Counted from the first letter of the stretch, positions 43,718 through 52,341 are shown. The stretch: 64,000 nucleotides of DNA from Methanobacterium sp. UBA375 (GCA_002495625.1 DAGC01000003.1:134153-198152), one strand, 5' to 3'. Numbers and translations: made by a program. Notes: generated by a model not told the origin, from the sequence alone.

Positions 43718-44461
43718 ATGGAAATGCGTTTCATAGTATGCGATGATTGTGGGGGTTACTATAAATTAGAACCTGGTGAATCCCTGGAAGACTTTGCTGA
43801 ATGTCAATGCGGAGGCCATCTTCGTTACGCCCAATCATTTGAAGAGATCATAAAAAGTAGAAACGCCCCAACAAAAACCTGCATCCACTGCGGAGCCCGA
43901 AACAGGGAAACTGACACAGTCTGTTTTACCTGTGGAGAGAAACTGGGGAGGGTAAATCGCAGGATTGGTGACCATCCAGCTGGAAAGTATCCGAAAACAC
44001 GTGTAAAGAGAAGTTATCCGAAAACACATGTAAGTATCCTGGACAGGATAAGTTTTAGGGCGGTTCTTGCCGGTCTTATATTTTTATTCGTAGCATCCAT
44101 CATCGCTTCATTCGGATTTGCTGGAAGCATATTATCCACTAATGGTATAGATGTGGTCAGATCCCTGGGCGGCTATATAATAGTGCTTATTTTCGCAATA
44201 ATCGCCTCCGGATTCATCGCTTCTTATGTAAGTAGTTCTGTAGAATATTTGGACGGTCTTCTAAATGGTGGGATGGTTGGTTTCATTCTTTCAGTGTTAC
44301 TCGCTCTCCTGGTTATGATCTTGGCCATGATGGTGGATGTGGCTGCCGGGATTTTAGCGGGGTTGATTACCCTGGTTGCTTATGCTCTGGTTTATGGATC
44401 TCTTACAGCCCTTGGTGGGTTGATTGGAGTGTGGCTGCGCAATTTCATGGAAAGTAATTGA
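43718..44461 (+). CDS. Double zinc-ribbon membrane protein (paralogue 1)
   Basis: About 247 residues. An N-terminal ribbon (CDDCGGYYKLEPGESLEDFAECQCGG) is followed by a second ribbon (CIHCGARNRETDTVCFTCG), a basic linker and four hydrophobic helices (DUF5518-like, from about residue 108). The first ribbon closely matches that of the HEAT-NERD protein at 2.5 kb and of the next gene. A TATA box (TTTATATAG) lies near 43667-43675. Membrane-bound sensor or scaffold roles are possible; function unknown. GTG 43715, ATG 43718 and ATG 43724 are all possible starts. Confidence 0.75.
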   Translation: MEMRFIVCDDCGGYYKLEPGESLEDFAECQCGGHLRYAQSFEEIIKSRNAPTKTCIHCGARNRETDTVCFTCGEKLGRVNRRIGDHPAGKYPKTRVKRSYPKTHVSILDRISFRAVLAGLIFLFVASIIASFGFAGSILSTNGIDVVRSLGGYIIVLIFAIIASGFIASYVSSSVEYLDGLLNGGMVGFILSVLLALLVMILAMMVDVAAGILAGLITLVAYALVYGSLTALGGLIGVWLRNFMESN

Positions 44462-44526
44462 ATATTTTCAGGACTCATCTTATAAATATAAACCCTTATA
44501 AACTATCCTGACTATACTATTCTTCC

Positions 44527-45183
44527 ATGTCCTATTTGATCTGCAAGAAATGTGGAAAAGAGTACCCCCTACCGGAGGGAAAAGAGTCTTTCAACTATCA
44601 GAATTGTGAATGTGGAGGTAAACTGGAATATTCTCCTCTCCCGAAAAGGAATTATGTAATGACACAGCAGGATTTTCCCAACACACAGCGAGATTTATTC
44701 AACACTCAGCAGGATTCTACCACAGAGCAGGATTTTCCCAATAAAGAAGATGGTTCTCCCCTAACACAACAGGACCTTCAAAATAAACAATACACAAGAC
44801 CCTCCCCTCATAGCCGGATAAAATGGAAGGGAGTTCTTGTGGGGCTTTCATTCCTATTTATATCCCTGATCTTATCGGTAATGATAGCATTCGGCGAAAA
44901 TCTTCCCACCAGTCCCTCGGATATTCCAATTGAGTTTTTAACTTATTTCAGCATGATTATTACTGCTTTAACCATATTTGCCGGGTCAATCTCTGCTTAT
45001 CTAAGTGGCAGTAAGAAGTTCCTGGAAGGAGCCCTGAATGGTGGGATGGTAGGTGTGATACTAGGATTTATCCTCGGCTTAGCAGGTGGAGCAGTGGTCT
45101 TCTTAAGTGGAATCCTTATTTTTGGATCAATTTCCATGATCGGCGGAATTATCGGGATTTTCCCCAGGAAACTGTTTAAATAA
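44527..45183 (+). CDS. Zinc-ribbon membrane protein (paralogue 2)
   Basis: A 218-residue paralogue of the gene before it: one N-terminal ribbon (CKKCGKEYPLPEGKESFNYQNCECGGKL), a Gln/Thr-rich spacer made of TQQDFPNTQ-like repeats in place of the second ribbon, and four hydrophobic helices with the shared motif FLEGALNGGMVGVILGF (compare YLDGLLNGGMVGFILSV in paralogue 1). No ribosome-binding site precedes ATG 44527 and a TATA-like element lies about 45 bp upstream. Function unknown. Confidence 0.75.
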   Translation: MSYLICKKCGKEYPLPEGKESFNYQNCECGGKLEYSPLPKRNYVMTQQDFPNTQRDLFNTQQDSTTEQDFPNKEDGSPLTQQDLQNKQYTRPSPHSRIKWKGVLVGLSFLFISLILSVMIAFGENLPTSPSDIPIEFLTYFSMIITALTIFAGSISAYLSGSKKFLEGALNGGMVGVILGFILGLAGGAVVFLSGILIFGSISMIGGIIGIFPRKLFK

Positions 45184-45205
45184 TAAAAAAAGTAGGTATA
45201 TTCTA

Positions 45206-45403
45206 TTATCTTGGTCTTAGAAGTTTTCTGTTAAGTTTTTCCATCTTCTTCAATTCTTTCATCTGTTTTTCGAGATTTCCATCTTCCACAGAAATAGTAC
45301 CCCTATATCCACAATTTTTGCATATCCACCCTAAGTCAGTATCAGGGACATTTTTTATCATATTTACAGAACCACATTGTGGGCAGTGCACCCTTTTTGA
45401 CAT
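45206..45403 (-). CDS. Small zinc-ribbon protein
   Basis: A 65-residue protein with one ribbon (CPQCGSVNMIKN ... WICKNCGYRGTISVE) and a basic helical tail (KQMKELKKMEKLNRKLLRPR). The ATG at 45403 (MSKRVHC) is favoured by AAAGGGG ten bases upstream. Function unknown. It is transcribed from the same side as the tRNA pair, about 98 bp downstream of it. Confidence 0.7.
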   Translation of the reverse strand: MSKRVHCPQCGSVNMIKNVPDTDLGWICKNCGYRGTISVEDGNLEKQMKELKKMEKLNRKLLRPR

Positions 45404-45497
45404 AAACAAACCCCTTTCCAAGATTTGAGAATAAAAAAATAATCCAAGATAGTATATGAATTTTATAACATATAATACTTGATGTACGAAAAAGAAT

Positions 45498-45574
<77 letters not shown>

Positions 45575-45575
45575 A

Positions 45576-45649
<74 letters not shown>

Positions 45650-45679
45650 CGTCGTCCATTTTGAATATAATCATATTCC

Positions 45680-45689
45680 TATATAAATC
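45680..45689 (-). promoter_or_regulatory. TATA box of the tRNA-Val/tRNA-Phe unit
   Basis: On the minus strand, ATTTATATAG is placed 31 bases before the first base of tRNA-Val, as expected for an archaeal stable-RNA promoter. The remaining gap to the gerW gene (to 45967) is AT-rich and shows no gene. Confidence 0.75.
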
Positions 45690-45967
45690 TTTGTAACTTC
45701 CAGGGCTGTAATGGGCGTACAATAAATTATTTTCCATAAGATTTTTCCACAACAGTTAAATAGTAAAATTGAGATGTAGATATGTTATATTTATAAAAAT
45801 ATTTTATCAAAAATTAAATCTTCAGTATTAACCCTATAATTTAAGTTTTATACCTTTTATAAAGCTTTATTGTTTAAATTAAATGAAATGATACCAGCAT
45901 TCCAAATTTATTTAAGTTTATAATTACATAAAAGAAAGAGTAGATAAAAATTTGGGAGGGATAACTA

Positions 45968-46441
45968 ATGGATATAGGAGATCCTATTAAAACCACGGTT
46001 GAAGAAATCCGAAAAGTGCTGAACATCGAAAATGTGATTGGTGAAGTAATAGAAACAGATGATAAAACATTAATACCTATAACCAAGATGGGTATGGGTT
46101 TTGGTGCAGGTATGGGTGAAGGTGCAGGTAAAGGAGGTTCCCAATCCCAAGGCGAAGGCGAAGGTAGTGGATCTTTAGCAGGTGCTGGTGGAGCAGCAGG
46201 TATTGAACCCATAGCCATGATAGTGGTATTTAAAAACGTAGAGGGTCCAGAAGGTGTTAAAGTACTAACTCTTTCTGGAAATCCAATAGCTCAAGCTTTA
46301 GGAGAACTAGGTACTGCAGCAATGGATATGGCAAGAACTGGTATGCACGAAATGAAAAAATCCGGTAAACATAAAGAAATGAAACGAAAAGCAGAAGAGA
46401 CAGCTGAAGAAGTCAAATCTGAAGTTAAAAAAAGTATGTAA
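45968..46441 (+). CDS. gerW: GerW/YtfJ-family protein
   Basis: A 157-residue GerW-type protein (spore protein YtfJ family): MDIGDPIKTTVEEIRKVLNIENVIGEVIETDDKTLIPITKMGMGFGAG-like start, a Gly-rich central stretch with Gly/Glu/Ser repeats, IEPIAMIVVFKN, and an added Lys/Glu-rich C-terminal helix. In Bacillus the family member is needed for spore germination, yet archaea lack spores, so the basic role must be different. ATG 45968 follows GGGAGGGAT. It precedes a DUF2953 gene, its usual partner. Confidence 0.88.
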   Translation: MDIGDPIKTTVEEIRKVLNIENVIGEVIETDDKTLIPITKMGMGFGAGMGEGAGKGGSQSQGEGEGSGSLAGAGGAAGIEPIAMIVVFKNVEGPEGVKVLTLSGNPIAQALGELGTAAMDMARTGMHEMKKSGKHKEMKRKAEETAEEVKSEVKKSM

Positions 46442-46465
46442 GTAAGCGATAAGAGAGGATTAAGT

Positions 46466-47056
46466 TTGATTTTCACTATAATTGGTGTCATAATTCTTAT
46501 TCTGGCACTAATTCTGCTATTAATCCTCTTTATCCCATTCCATATTTCTTTGAAGCTAAATAAAAGAGATAAGGATGTCAGGGGAGATTTTCAAGTTAAA
46601 TGGTTAAAGATACGTCTAATAAAACGTACCATACCTGAAGAGAAAAAGAAAGAGAAAAAGGAAGAAGAGGAAAAGAAAAGGAAATTTAGTATTGATGATA
46701 TATTTACTGTTCTTAAGAATTTTATGGCCGCATTTGAACACTTAATACCGATTTTACGTGCGTTTATCGAGTCCATTAAACTGGAAAAGTTATCTCTTAG
46801 TTTGAATTTAGGATTCACCAGCCCGGTAAGCACCGCTTTAATCAGTGGCTATTTCTGGAGCATAAGCTCCATATTAAATCTTATTCCCACTGTAAATCTC
46901 TCCATGACTCCTGATTTTCAAAAAAGTAAAGTTGATGGTTCCTTTGAATTCGAGCTCAAATTAACACTCTATCTGATAGTAGCGGCGCTTTTAAAGGCTT
47001 TCACTAAAAAGCCAGTGCGTAAATTAGTCTGGAGCGTCAGAAAATTAAATCAATGA
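46466..47056 (+). CDS. DUF2953 membrane protein
   Basis: A 196-residue protein with one N-terminal membrane helix (IFTIIGVIILILALILLLILFIPFH), a Lys/Glu-rich cytoplasmic stretch at about 60-75, and a C-terminal DUF2953 domain (LSLSLNLGFTSPVSTALISGYFWSI). In Firmicutes this family (YtfI) is encoded beside gerW (YtfJ); the same order is found here, 24 bp apart. TTG 46466 follows AGAGGA. Function unknown. Confidence 0.85.
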   Translation: MIFTIIGVIILILALILLLILFIPFHISLKLNKRDKDVRGDFQVKWLKIRLIKRTIPEEKKKEKKEEEEKKRKFSIDDIFTVLKNFMAAFEHLIPILRAFIESIKLEKLSLSLNLGFTSPVSTALISGYFWSISSILNLIPTVNLSMTPDFQKSKVDGSFEFELKLTLYLIVAALLKAFTKKPVRKLVWSVRKLNQ

Positions 47057-47180
47057 ACAGAATACCCCATATACTTTAAATAAACCCATCAATAATGAAA
47101 GTAAACCAACATATGGAAAAACGGTCTCAAATAAACCCGAAATCTCAAATAAACCAGAAAATAAAAGAGTGGTTACATAA

Positions 47181-47576
47181 ATGTGGAAAAAGATCATCGA
47201 TTACGATTTTTTAGGACCAGTTCTGGATTCCATCTTGAATGATGAGAAATTTGATTACGAGTACGCTGTAAGACCCTTTATGGACAAATTGAAGGATACA
47301 GAAGGTTCCATCCACAAAGCAATTACCAAGGGCAAACCAGCTAAAATAGGAAACAGGACTATATATCCGGTTATCATGTTTTCAACCATTGAATTTAAGG
47401 ATAAATTCACCTATGAATCCATAACACCCTTTGCATTAGCTGTGATAGAGCCAGATCGGAAATATTTCATCTCCCTGGATGAAGAAAATGAAGAGATCAA
47501 GGAACTCCTATGTGATGATGAATTATGGAGCAAATTGGGTTTGGAGAAAGATAAAACAGAAACAAATTCTCTTTAA
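47181..47576 (+). CDS. Uncharacterised 131-residue protein
   Basis: No family recognised. A soluble, acidic protein starting MWKKIIDYDFLGPVLDSILNDEKFDYEY, with mixed alpha/beta pattern and GNRTIYPVIMFSTIEFKDKF in the middle. It lies 124 bp after DUF2953 on the same strand and could be the third gene of that group. The ribosome-binding site is weak (GAGTGG). Confidence 0.6.
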   Translation: MWKKIIDYDFLGPVLDSILNDEKFDYEYAVRPFMDKLKDTEGSIHKAITKGKPAKIGNRTIYPVIMFSTIEFKDKFTYESITPFALAVIEPDRKYFISLDEENEEIKELLCDDELWSKLGLEKDKTETNSL

Positions 47577-47658
47577 ATAAAATATTTTATAAGGGTAGAT
47601 AGGGATTATTTAGGATAAATTTCCATAAAAATAAAAGAAAAAATTAAAAATAAAGAAT

Positions 47659-47865
47659 TTAAGCTGCTTTTACGGCTAATTCGATATCATCTGCTTTCAC
47701 AGTTTTTCTACCGGCGTGTTTTGCAAGTTCAACGGCTTTTTTAGCAATTTCTTCGCCTTTTTCTTCTAAAGATTTTGCTAAGGCCTCTTTTGCATCATCA
47801 CTTATCCTTTGTGCACCAGCATTTTTGATGATCCTTCCCACTGGAGCAATAGGTAATTCAGCCAT
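47659..47865 (-). CDS. Archaeal histone
   Basis: A 68-residue HMf-type histone: MAELPIAPVGRIIKNAGAQRISDDAK, EEIAKKAVELAKHAGRKTVKADDIELAVKA. It forms dimers that wrap DNA. ATG 47865 follows a strong GGAGGTGAT at the ideal distance; a longer in-frame reading to 47949 has no support. Confidence 0.96.
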   Translation of the reverse strand: MAELPIAPVGRIIKNAGAQRISDDAKEALAKSLEEKGEEIAKKAVELAKHAGRKTVKADDIELAVKAA

Positions 47866-48018
47866 ATTATCACCTCCTAATTTAGCTATGACCCTATAAT
47901 ATTTAAACTTATCGTTTTTTATAGCATTTTTGTCCATGACATATAGCATACTAGTGTAACTGATGAGAAGATCATGTAACCAAAACTATTAAGGTTACAA
48001 ATTATAATATGAAAATGC

Positions 48019-49134
48019 ATGTTTGAAAGAGTAGACATTGACCCTCAAATAGAAGAGATACTGGAAAAGGCTACCAAAACCAGGATTTCACGAGATGAAG
48101 CAGTCAAACTCATGAAAACAACAGGAACAGAATTCCACGCACTCATAATTACTGCAGATACTTTACGTCATGATATCGTTGGAGATAGGGTCACCTACAT
48201 ACCCAACTGGAACATAAACTTCACCAATCTCTGCACTGGAACATGCGGATTCTGCGCCTTCCGCAAAGACGAGGATGAAGAAGGAGCTTATTTTCTAAAC
48301 ACCGATCAGGTGGCCCGAAGAGCCAAAACCGCCTGGAATAACGGGGCTAAGGAAGTCTGTATACAGGGCGGTTTACACCCCGATGTGGACGCCTATTACT
48401 ACCAGGAACTGCTCCAGAAACTCCGCGCAGAATTACCGGATATTTATATACACGCATTTTCCCCCATGGAGATCCTATACGGGGCTGAACAGGCAGGTAT
48501 ATCCATTAAAGAAGAATTAAAGATGTTAAAAGAGGCTGGCCTTGACTCCATTCCCGGCAATGCTGCGGAGATATTGAATGATGATATACGCCGGGTTCTC
48601 TGCCCCACCAAAATGGACACCACTAAATGGATAGAAATAGTGGAAACCGCACACCGAACCGGAATACCCACCACCTGCACCATGATGTACGGCCACATCG
48701 AAGAACCACACCATCGGGTGGAACATATGGATATCTTAAGACAGATACAGAAGCGAACGGGTGGTTTCACCGAATTCGTACCCCTAACCTTCATGCACCG
48801 CCTGACACCCATCTATAAAGAGGGAATCTCCCGGGCAGGAAGCACCGGCCTTGAAGATCTAAAGGTGTACGCTGTGGCCCGGCTGATGTTCGGGGATCTC
48901 CTGAGGAACATCCAGGTTTCCTGGGTGAAACTTGGATTTAAATTCGCCCAGGTATGTCTCACCGCCGGGGCAAACGACCTGGGAGGAACCCTGGGTGAAG
49001 AAAACATATCCAAATCTGCCGGGGCTGAACATGGAGTGCAGACCACACCGGAAAACTTCCAAAGGATAATAAGGAATATGGGAAGGGTACCGGCGGAGAG
49101 GGATACTCTTTATAGGAATATCAAGATTTTATAA
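48019..49134 (+). CDS. cofH: F420 chromophore synthase subunit CofH
   Basis: A 371-residue radical SAM enzyme that, with CofG, builds the deazaflavin FO from tyrosine and the flavin precursor. It carries CTGTCGFCAF (CxxxCxxC) near residue 74, QGGLHPDVDAYYY, AFSPMEI, GLDSIPGNAAEILNDDIR, and AGANDLGGTLGEENISKSAG. cofG is not in the window. ATG 48019 has no clear ribosome-binding site. Confidence 0.95.
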   Translation: MFERVDIDPQIEEILEKATKTRISRDEAVKLMKTTGTEFHALIITADTLRHDIVGDRVTYIPNWNINFTNLCTGTCGFCAFRKDEDEEGAYFLNTDQVARRAKTAWNNGAKEVCIQGGLHPDVDAYYYQELLQKLRAELPDIYIHAFSPMEILYGAEQAGISIKEELKMLKEAGLDSIPGNAAEILNDDIRRVLCPTKMDTTKWIEIVETAHRTGIPTTCTMMYGHIEEPHHRVEHMDILRQIQKRTGGFTEFVPLTFMHRLTPIYKEGISRAGSTGLEDLKVYAVARLMFGDLLRNIQVSWVKLGFKFAQVCLTAGANDLGGTLGEENISKSAGAEHGVQTTPENFQRIIRNMGRVPAERDTLYRNIKIL

Positions 49135-49216
49135 TTTTTTGAGAAATTAAAGTTCAGAATTATTTAATAAAAATATGCAACATATTACCAATCCCATTAT
49201 AGTATGACTAGAAAAA

Positions 49217-49226
49217 TTTATATATC
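49217..49226 (+). promoter_or_regulatory. TATA box of a candidate small RNA
   Basis: TTTATATATC preceded by an A-run (GAAAAA) is a strong archaeal promoter. No reading frame follows on the plus strand; instead the structured segment at 49248-49320 begins about 27 bases later, where transcription would start. Confidence 0.65.
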
Positions 49227-49247
49227 TTGTTATACTTATTATATTTT

Positions 49248-49320
49248 AAGGTGAGTAAGTCCTTCTGAAAGAATGAGGCCCGTGGATACGGGGTGGGACG
49301 AGTAGGAATGGGTTCACCTT
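49248..49320 (+). ncRNA. Candidate structured small RNA (about 73 nt)
   Basis: A GC-rich island in AT-rich surroundings. Outer stem AAGGTGA (49248-49254) pairs with TCACCTT (49314-49320). Inside, GTCC (49259-49262) pairs with GGAC (49296-49299), enclosing two hairpins: TTCT/AGAA (49263-49273) and CCCGT/ACGGG around a GGAT loop (49279-49292). A TATA box stands at the right distance upstream, and T-runs (49319-49336) follow. The sequence matches no tRNA, SRP, RNase P or box C/D plan I know. Confidence 0.6.
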
Positions 49321-49326
49321 TTCCTT

Positions 49327-49947
49327 TTATCTTTTTCTGAAAATATTTCTACGAGTATCTAATGATACATCCACTTTATTTGATATAAGTGTATAAAAAC
49401 TCTCGTCATTAGTCCGGTACTTAAGATGGATAGCCCCCGCAATAAAATCCACAGCTTGGATTCCATTTGAACTATGCGAAGACTCATGCCTAATGTCTAA
49501 CTCGGCAGGAGTTTTTAAATCAATATAGCGATTGAAATCGACTATATTTTTATAAGGTAAAAATTTGTCAATAACAATAATAGTCTTATTGTTTGATGTT
49601 TCGTCTAATAATTCACTTAATAATTGGGCAATCATATAATTATGTATAACAAATTTTTTATCACGTAGATGGCTATGAATCCAACCTTTATTTAGAGCCA
49701 GATAAGATATGGATACGTTTTTTAATGCTATACATTCTAAAACTCTCCTTTTAGTAGTTTTTGATGAATTTGAGAATTTTAATTCCGCTTTCTTATATTT
49801 CTTAGATAAACCTTGACGAACTGTTTTAATGCACCTGTTTATGGTTTTTTCTTCATCAACACAAAGACAAGCAACAATAAAATATTTACTTGACTTAGGA
49901 GTGAAACCAAGATCCCCGGATTCATCTAAGAACATATATTTCAACAT
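49327..49947 (-). CDS. DUF3800 protein (RNase H-like fold)
   Basis: About 206 residues. Marks of DUF3800 are the N-terminal FLDESGDLGF, a central TIIVIDKF and the C-terminal QAVDFIAGAIHLKY, whose acidic residues form a predicted RNase H-like active centre. Such genes are common in mobile and defence-associated regions; no role is proven. ATG 49947 (MLKYMFLDESGD) follows GGGAG. It diverges from the next gene and its AT content is high. Confidence 0.85.
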   Translation of the reverse strand: MLKYMFLDESGDLGFTPKSSKYFIVACLCVDEEKTINRCIKTVRQGLSKKYKKAELKFSNSSKTTKRRVLECIALKNVSISYLALNKGWIHSHLRDKKFVIHNYMIAQLLSELLDETSNNKTIIVIDKFLPYKNIVDFNRYIDLKTPAELDIRHESSHSSNGIQAVDFIAGAIHLKYRTNDESFYTLISNKVDVSLDTRRNIFRKR

Positions 49948-50104
49948 CAAAACTCCCATTACTCTTTTCTTAATCAATAATACTTATTGAATATTAGTTC
50001 TTATTCTAAGTATTTTATAGTAACTATTATTATATTGTAAATGAATAAGTTATTTTACACAAGTTTTATTGAATATATAAATAAATTTAAGGGATGGCAT
50101 TTAT

Positions 50105-51256
50105 ATGGGAGGAAAACATCGAAAAATTGATGTATTAATTAAAAATTTATTGTCAAATGGGGATAAATTTGGATGGGAATTAGAATCAACAGTTTTAAGG
50201 GAAAAAATTCCCAAACATGGTGAGGAAATTAATGACATTAGAAAAGCATTCTATTATGCATTAAACAAACTCTTAGAAAATGAGGAAATAAAAATAATAA
50301 AGTATAAACCAAGGGGACTTATAAAACAATCGTTCAGTCCACATTCATTCCAATTTACTCTTTCTGAAAGGTTAACTCGCCCGGGTATTAAAGAATTACT
50401 CAATGATATGGATAAAAATATTGATTCATATCGTGAAATAAGAGAGCTGTTCAAAGAAAAATTAAGTCACTTATACGATTTTGAAGACAAGAAATGGGAT
50501 TATTTAAAGACTTGGATATTTTCTGCAACTCCTCATCAAATAACTAACCTTTTAGGGACAACTTATGATCTAAAGAAGATAGAAAATGAATTAAATAAAA
50601 TGGATCCTGAGCAAAAACAGGCATTATATTCTGTTAAAAATCTTAAAGAGGGACAAAAACCTAACGAAATGGAAAAATATATATTCACACTATTTAATAG
50701 CCGATTAGGGGATGAATATCACATAGCATTATTATTGGAACATTTTTCTAGATATTCTGATAAAAAAAACATGAGATTATGGTTTTATCCTTGTGCACCA
50801 GAAGATTATGACAACTTGTTGCCAGATTACGATTACCTGCCAGACACATTCCTTCCAGATGAAGTCAGACCGAAACCAAACACACCTCAGGAAGAAAGAA
50901 CCCTAACATTAAACGGAACAATAGATATAATGTTATACAACTATTATCAAGTGGATATAGATGGAGTTTGGTCTAAAGATTTAGCATTATCTTTTGCAGG
51001 TTTTTATCCCCCTCATAGAACTTTTGAAGATAATCTGGATTTGGCTTTTGAATACACAATGGACATAATGTCATTATATACCGAAAATGATCAAAAACTA
51101 TTCAATAATATCCTGGCCAAAGCTCTGAGCGATGAACCTAGATCGATACAAGTCCTCTTAAAATTTTGGAAAAAAATGGAAAAACTAAGTTATGATGACA
51201 GGTTAACACAGATTTTAGGTATCCTCTCAAAAAGTCCTAATCGATTTCCATTTTAA
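50105..51256 (+). CDS. Unrecognised 383-residue protein with winged-helix-like start
   Basis: I recognise no family. Residues 1-90 look like a winged helix (IDVLIKNLLSNGDKFGWELES ... RKAFYYALNKLLENEEIKIIKYKPRGL). A helical middle follows (to about 230), then an acidic Pro/Asp/Tyr-rich stretch (PEDYDNLLPDYDYLPDTFLPDE) and a mixed C-terminal part. Base composition is more AT-rich than housekeeping genes, suggesting acquisition. It is divergent from the DUF3800 gene with a shared 157-bp promoter gap. A regulator or a defence component is possible. Confidence 0.65.
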   Translation: MGGKHRKIDVLIKNLLSNGDKFGWELESTVLREKIPKHGEEINDIRKAFYYALNKLLENEEIKIIKYKPRGLIKQSFSPHSFQFTLSERLTRPGIKELLNDMDKNIDSYREIRELFKEKLSHLYDFEDKKWDYLKTWIFSATPHQITNLLGTTYDLKKIENELNKMDPEQKQALYSVKNLKEGQKPNEMEKYIFTLFNSRLGDEYHIALLLEHFSRYSDKKNMRLWFYPCAPEDYDNLLPDYDYLPDTFLPDEVRPKPNTPQEERTLTLNGTIDIMLYNYYQVDIDGVWSKDLALSFAGFYPPHRTFEDNLDLAFEYTMDIMSLYTENDQKLFNNILAKALSDEPRSIQVLLKFWKKMEKLSYDDRLTQILGILSKSPNRFPF

Positions 51257-51403
51257 CATTAAAACGAATAAATGTTATCAAACAAGCTTACTATATTAAA
51301 ATATGATTATTCAAATGGTGAATAATTTAAGGAGTTTTAATTCCTAGCATAAATTAATTACTAAAAGTTCCATAGATCTTTTAACTATCAAAAATAACGT
51401 CTA

Positions 51404-52069
51404 TTACGATTTTTCCTGTTTATCTGGACTGTTTAAGGTCTGTTGGGTGAGTGCCGGTTGAATGAAATGTTCTAAATCCTCCCAAAATCTTTCCTGATTT
51501 ATCCCTCTGGCTTCCAATATCATTCTGAAAACAGGACTGACGTTTAAGGCGTTCATGGTAATCATGGTAAAATAAATCGACATCTCCACTGGATCCAGAT
51601 CATCTCGGATGTTTCCTTCTTCAATACCCTGTAGAAATGCTTCCACCACCAATCGCCACATTCCAGTGGCCAGTGTGGTAGCTTCTTTTGCATCTTCATT
51701 ATCTGTATTGATAAAACGTTCGGATCCGGCATATATATATAAACGGAACTCATCAGGATGTGATTTTGAAAATTCATGCATCCCTTCACTCATAGCTTTT
51801 ATCTTGGTTAGACCATCCACATCCAGTTTGGAAGAATCTTCATATATTTTATACAACACCTGTACGATGCGCCGATAAACTGCGAAGAATAATGCTTCTT
51901 TGTTTTTGAAGTAGTAATAGAGCAGTGCCTTGTTAACTTCTGCTTCATTTGCTATCTCATCCATGGTAACGTTGGTGTAGCCCTTGGCGAAGAAGAGTTT
52001 CTCTGCTGCAACGATGATTTCATTGCGTCTCTGTTCCCTTTCTCGTTTCCTTCTATCTGCGATCGCCAT
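51404..52069 (-). CDS. TetR family regulator (TetR1)
   Basis: About 221 residues. The N-terminal HTH is typical of TetR (RNEIIVAAEKLFFAKGYTNVTMDEIANEAEVNKALLYYYFKNKEALF), with a helical ligand-binding C-terminal part. ATG 52069 and TTG 52084 are both possible starts. An inverted repeat TTAACCAATAGTTAA lies at 52101-52115 just upstream, so it probably represses itself. Divergent from the MtrA paralogue, whose promoter holds three like boxes. It resembles TetR2 at 60.5 kb. Confidence 0.88.
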   Translation of the reverse strand: MAIADRRKREREQRRNEIIVAAEKLFFAKGYTNVTMDEIANEAEVNKALLYYYFKNKEALFFAVYRRIVQVLYKIYEDSSKLDVDGLTKIKAMSEGMHEFSKSHPDEFRLYIYAGSERFINTDNEDAKEATTLATGMWRLVVEAFLQGIEEGNIRDDLDPVEMSIYFTMITMNALNVSPVFRMILEARGINQERFWEDLEHFIQPALTQQTLNSPDKQEKS

Positions 52070-52100
52070 ATTGTCAAGCCCCAATAATCAAACGTATAAG

Positions 52101-52115
52101 TTAACCAATAGTTAA
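52101..52115. promoter_or_regulatory. Probable TetR operator before tetR1
   Basis: TTAAC-CAATA-GTTAA is a perfect 5-5-5 inverted repeat, 17 bases upstream of the earliest tetR1 start, the same form as the boxes at 52.3 and 60.4 kb. Confidence 0.65.
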
Positions 52116-52251
52116 TTTGTTGATTCTGTTTTTAATATATAATTTTCCTTATAAATTAAATAATGAACCACGACTCCCCCTTATTGAGGATGCCATAAGT
52201 TTGTCTGTAAATCGGAATTTTATAAAGTAAAACCCCCGATTGACCATCCAC

Positions 52252-52317
52252 AAAATATATATTTCATTAACTACAATTTAAAATATAACTAATAGTTAAT
52301 AATTAACTGTTAGTTAA
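52252..52317 (+). promoter_or_regulatory. TATA box and three phased TetR boxes before the MtrA paralogue
   Basis: A TATA box (AAATATATAT, 52253-52262) is followed by boxes at 52267 (TTAACTACAATTTAA, degenerate right half), 52285 (ATAACTAATAGTTAA) and 52303 (TTAACTGTTAGTTAA). Starts are exactly 18 bp apart. The boxes cover the expected transcription start, so a bound TetR would block initiation. Confidence 0.75.
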
Positions 52318-52341
52318 AAAAGTTAAGGAGATGGAAAGACC

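Noticed and set aside
45874..46218. Minus-strand Pro-rich frame opposite gerW
   Set aside because: Pro/Ala repeats are the antisense of the Gly-rich centre of GerW.
47113..47214. Small frame starting ATGGAAAAACGG before the 131-residue protein
   Set aside because: It runs into the next gene in another frame and ends after 33 codons; no ribosome-binding site.
49248..49320. Hammerhead ribozyme reading of the candidate RNA
   Set aside because: CTGA and GAAA occur, but not in the order and stem context of the hammerhead core.
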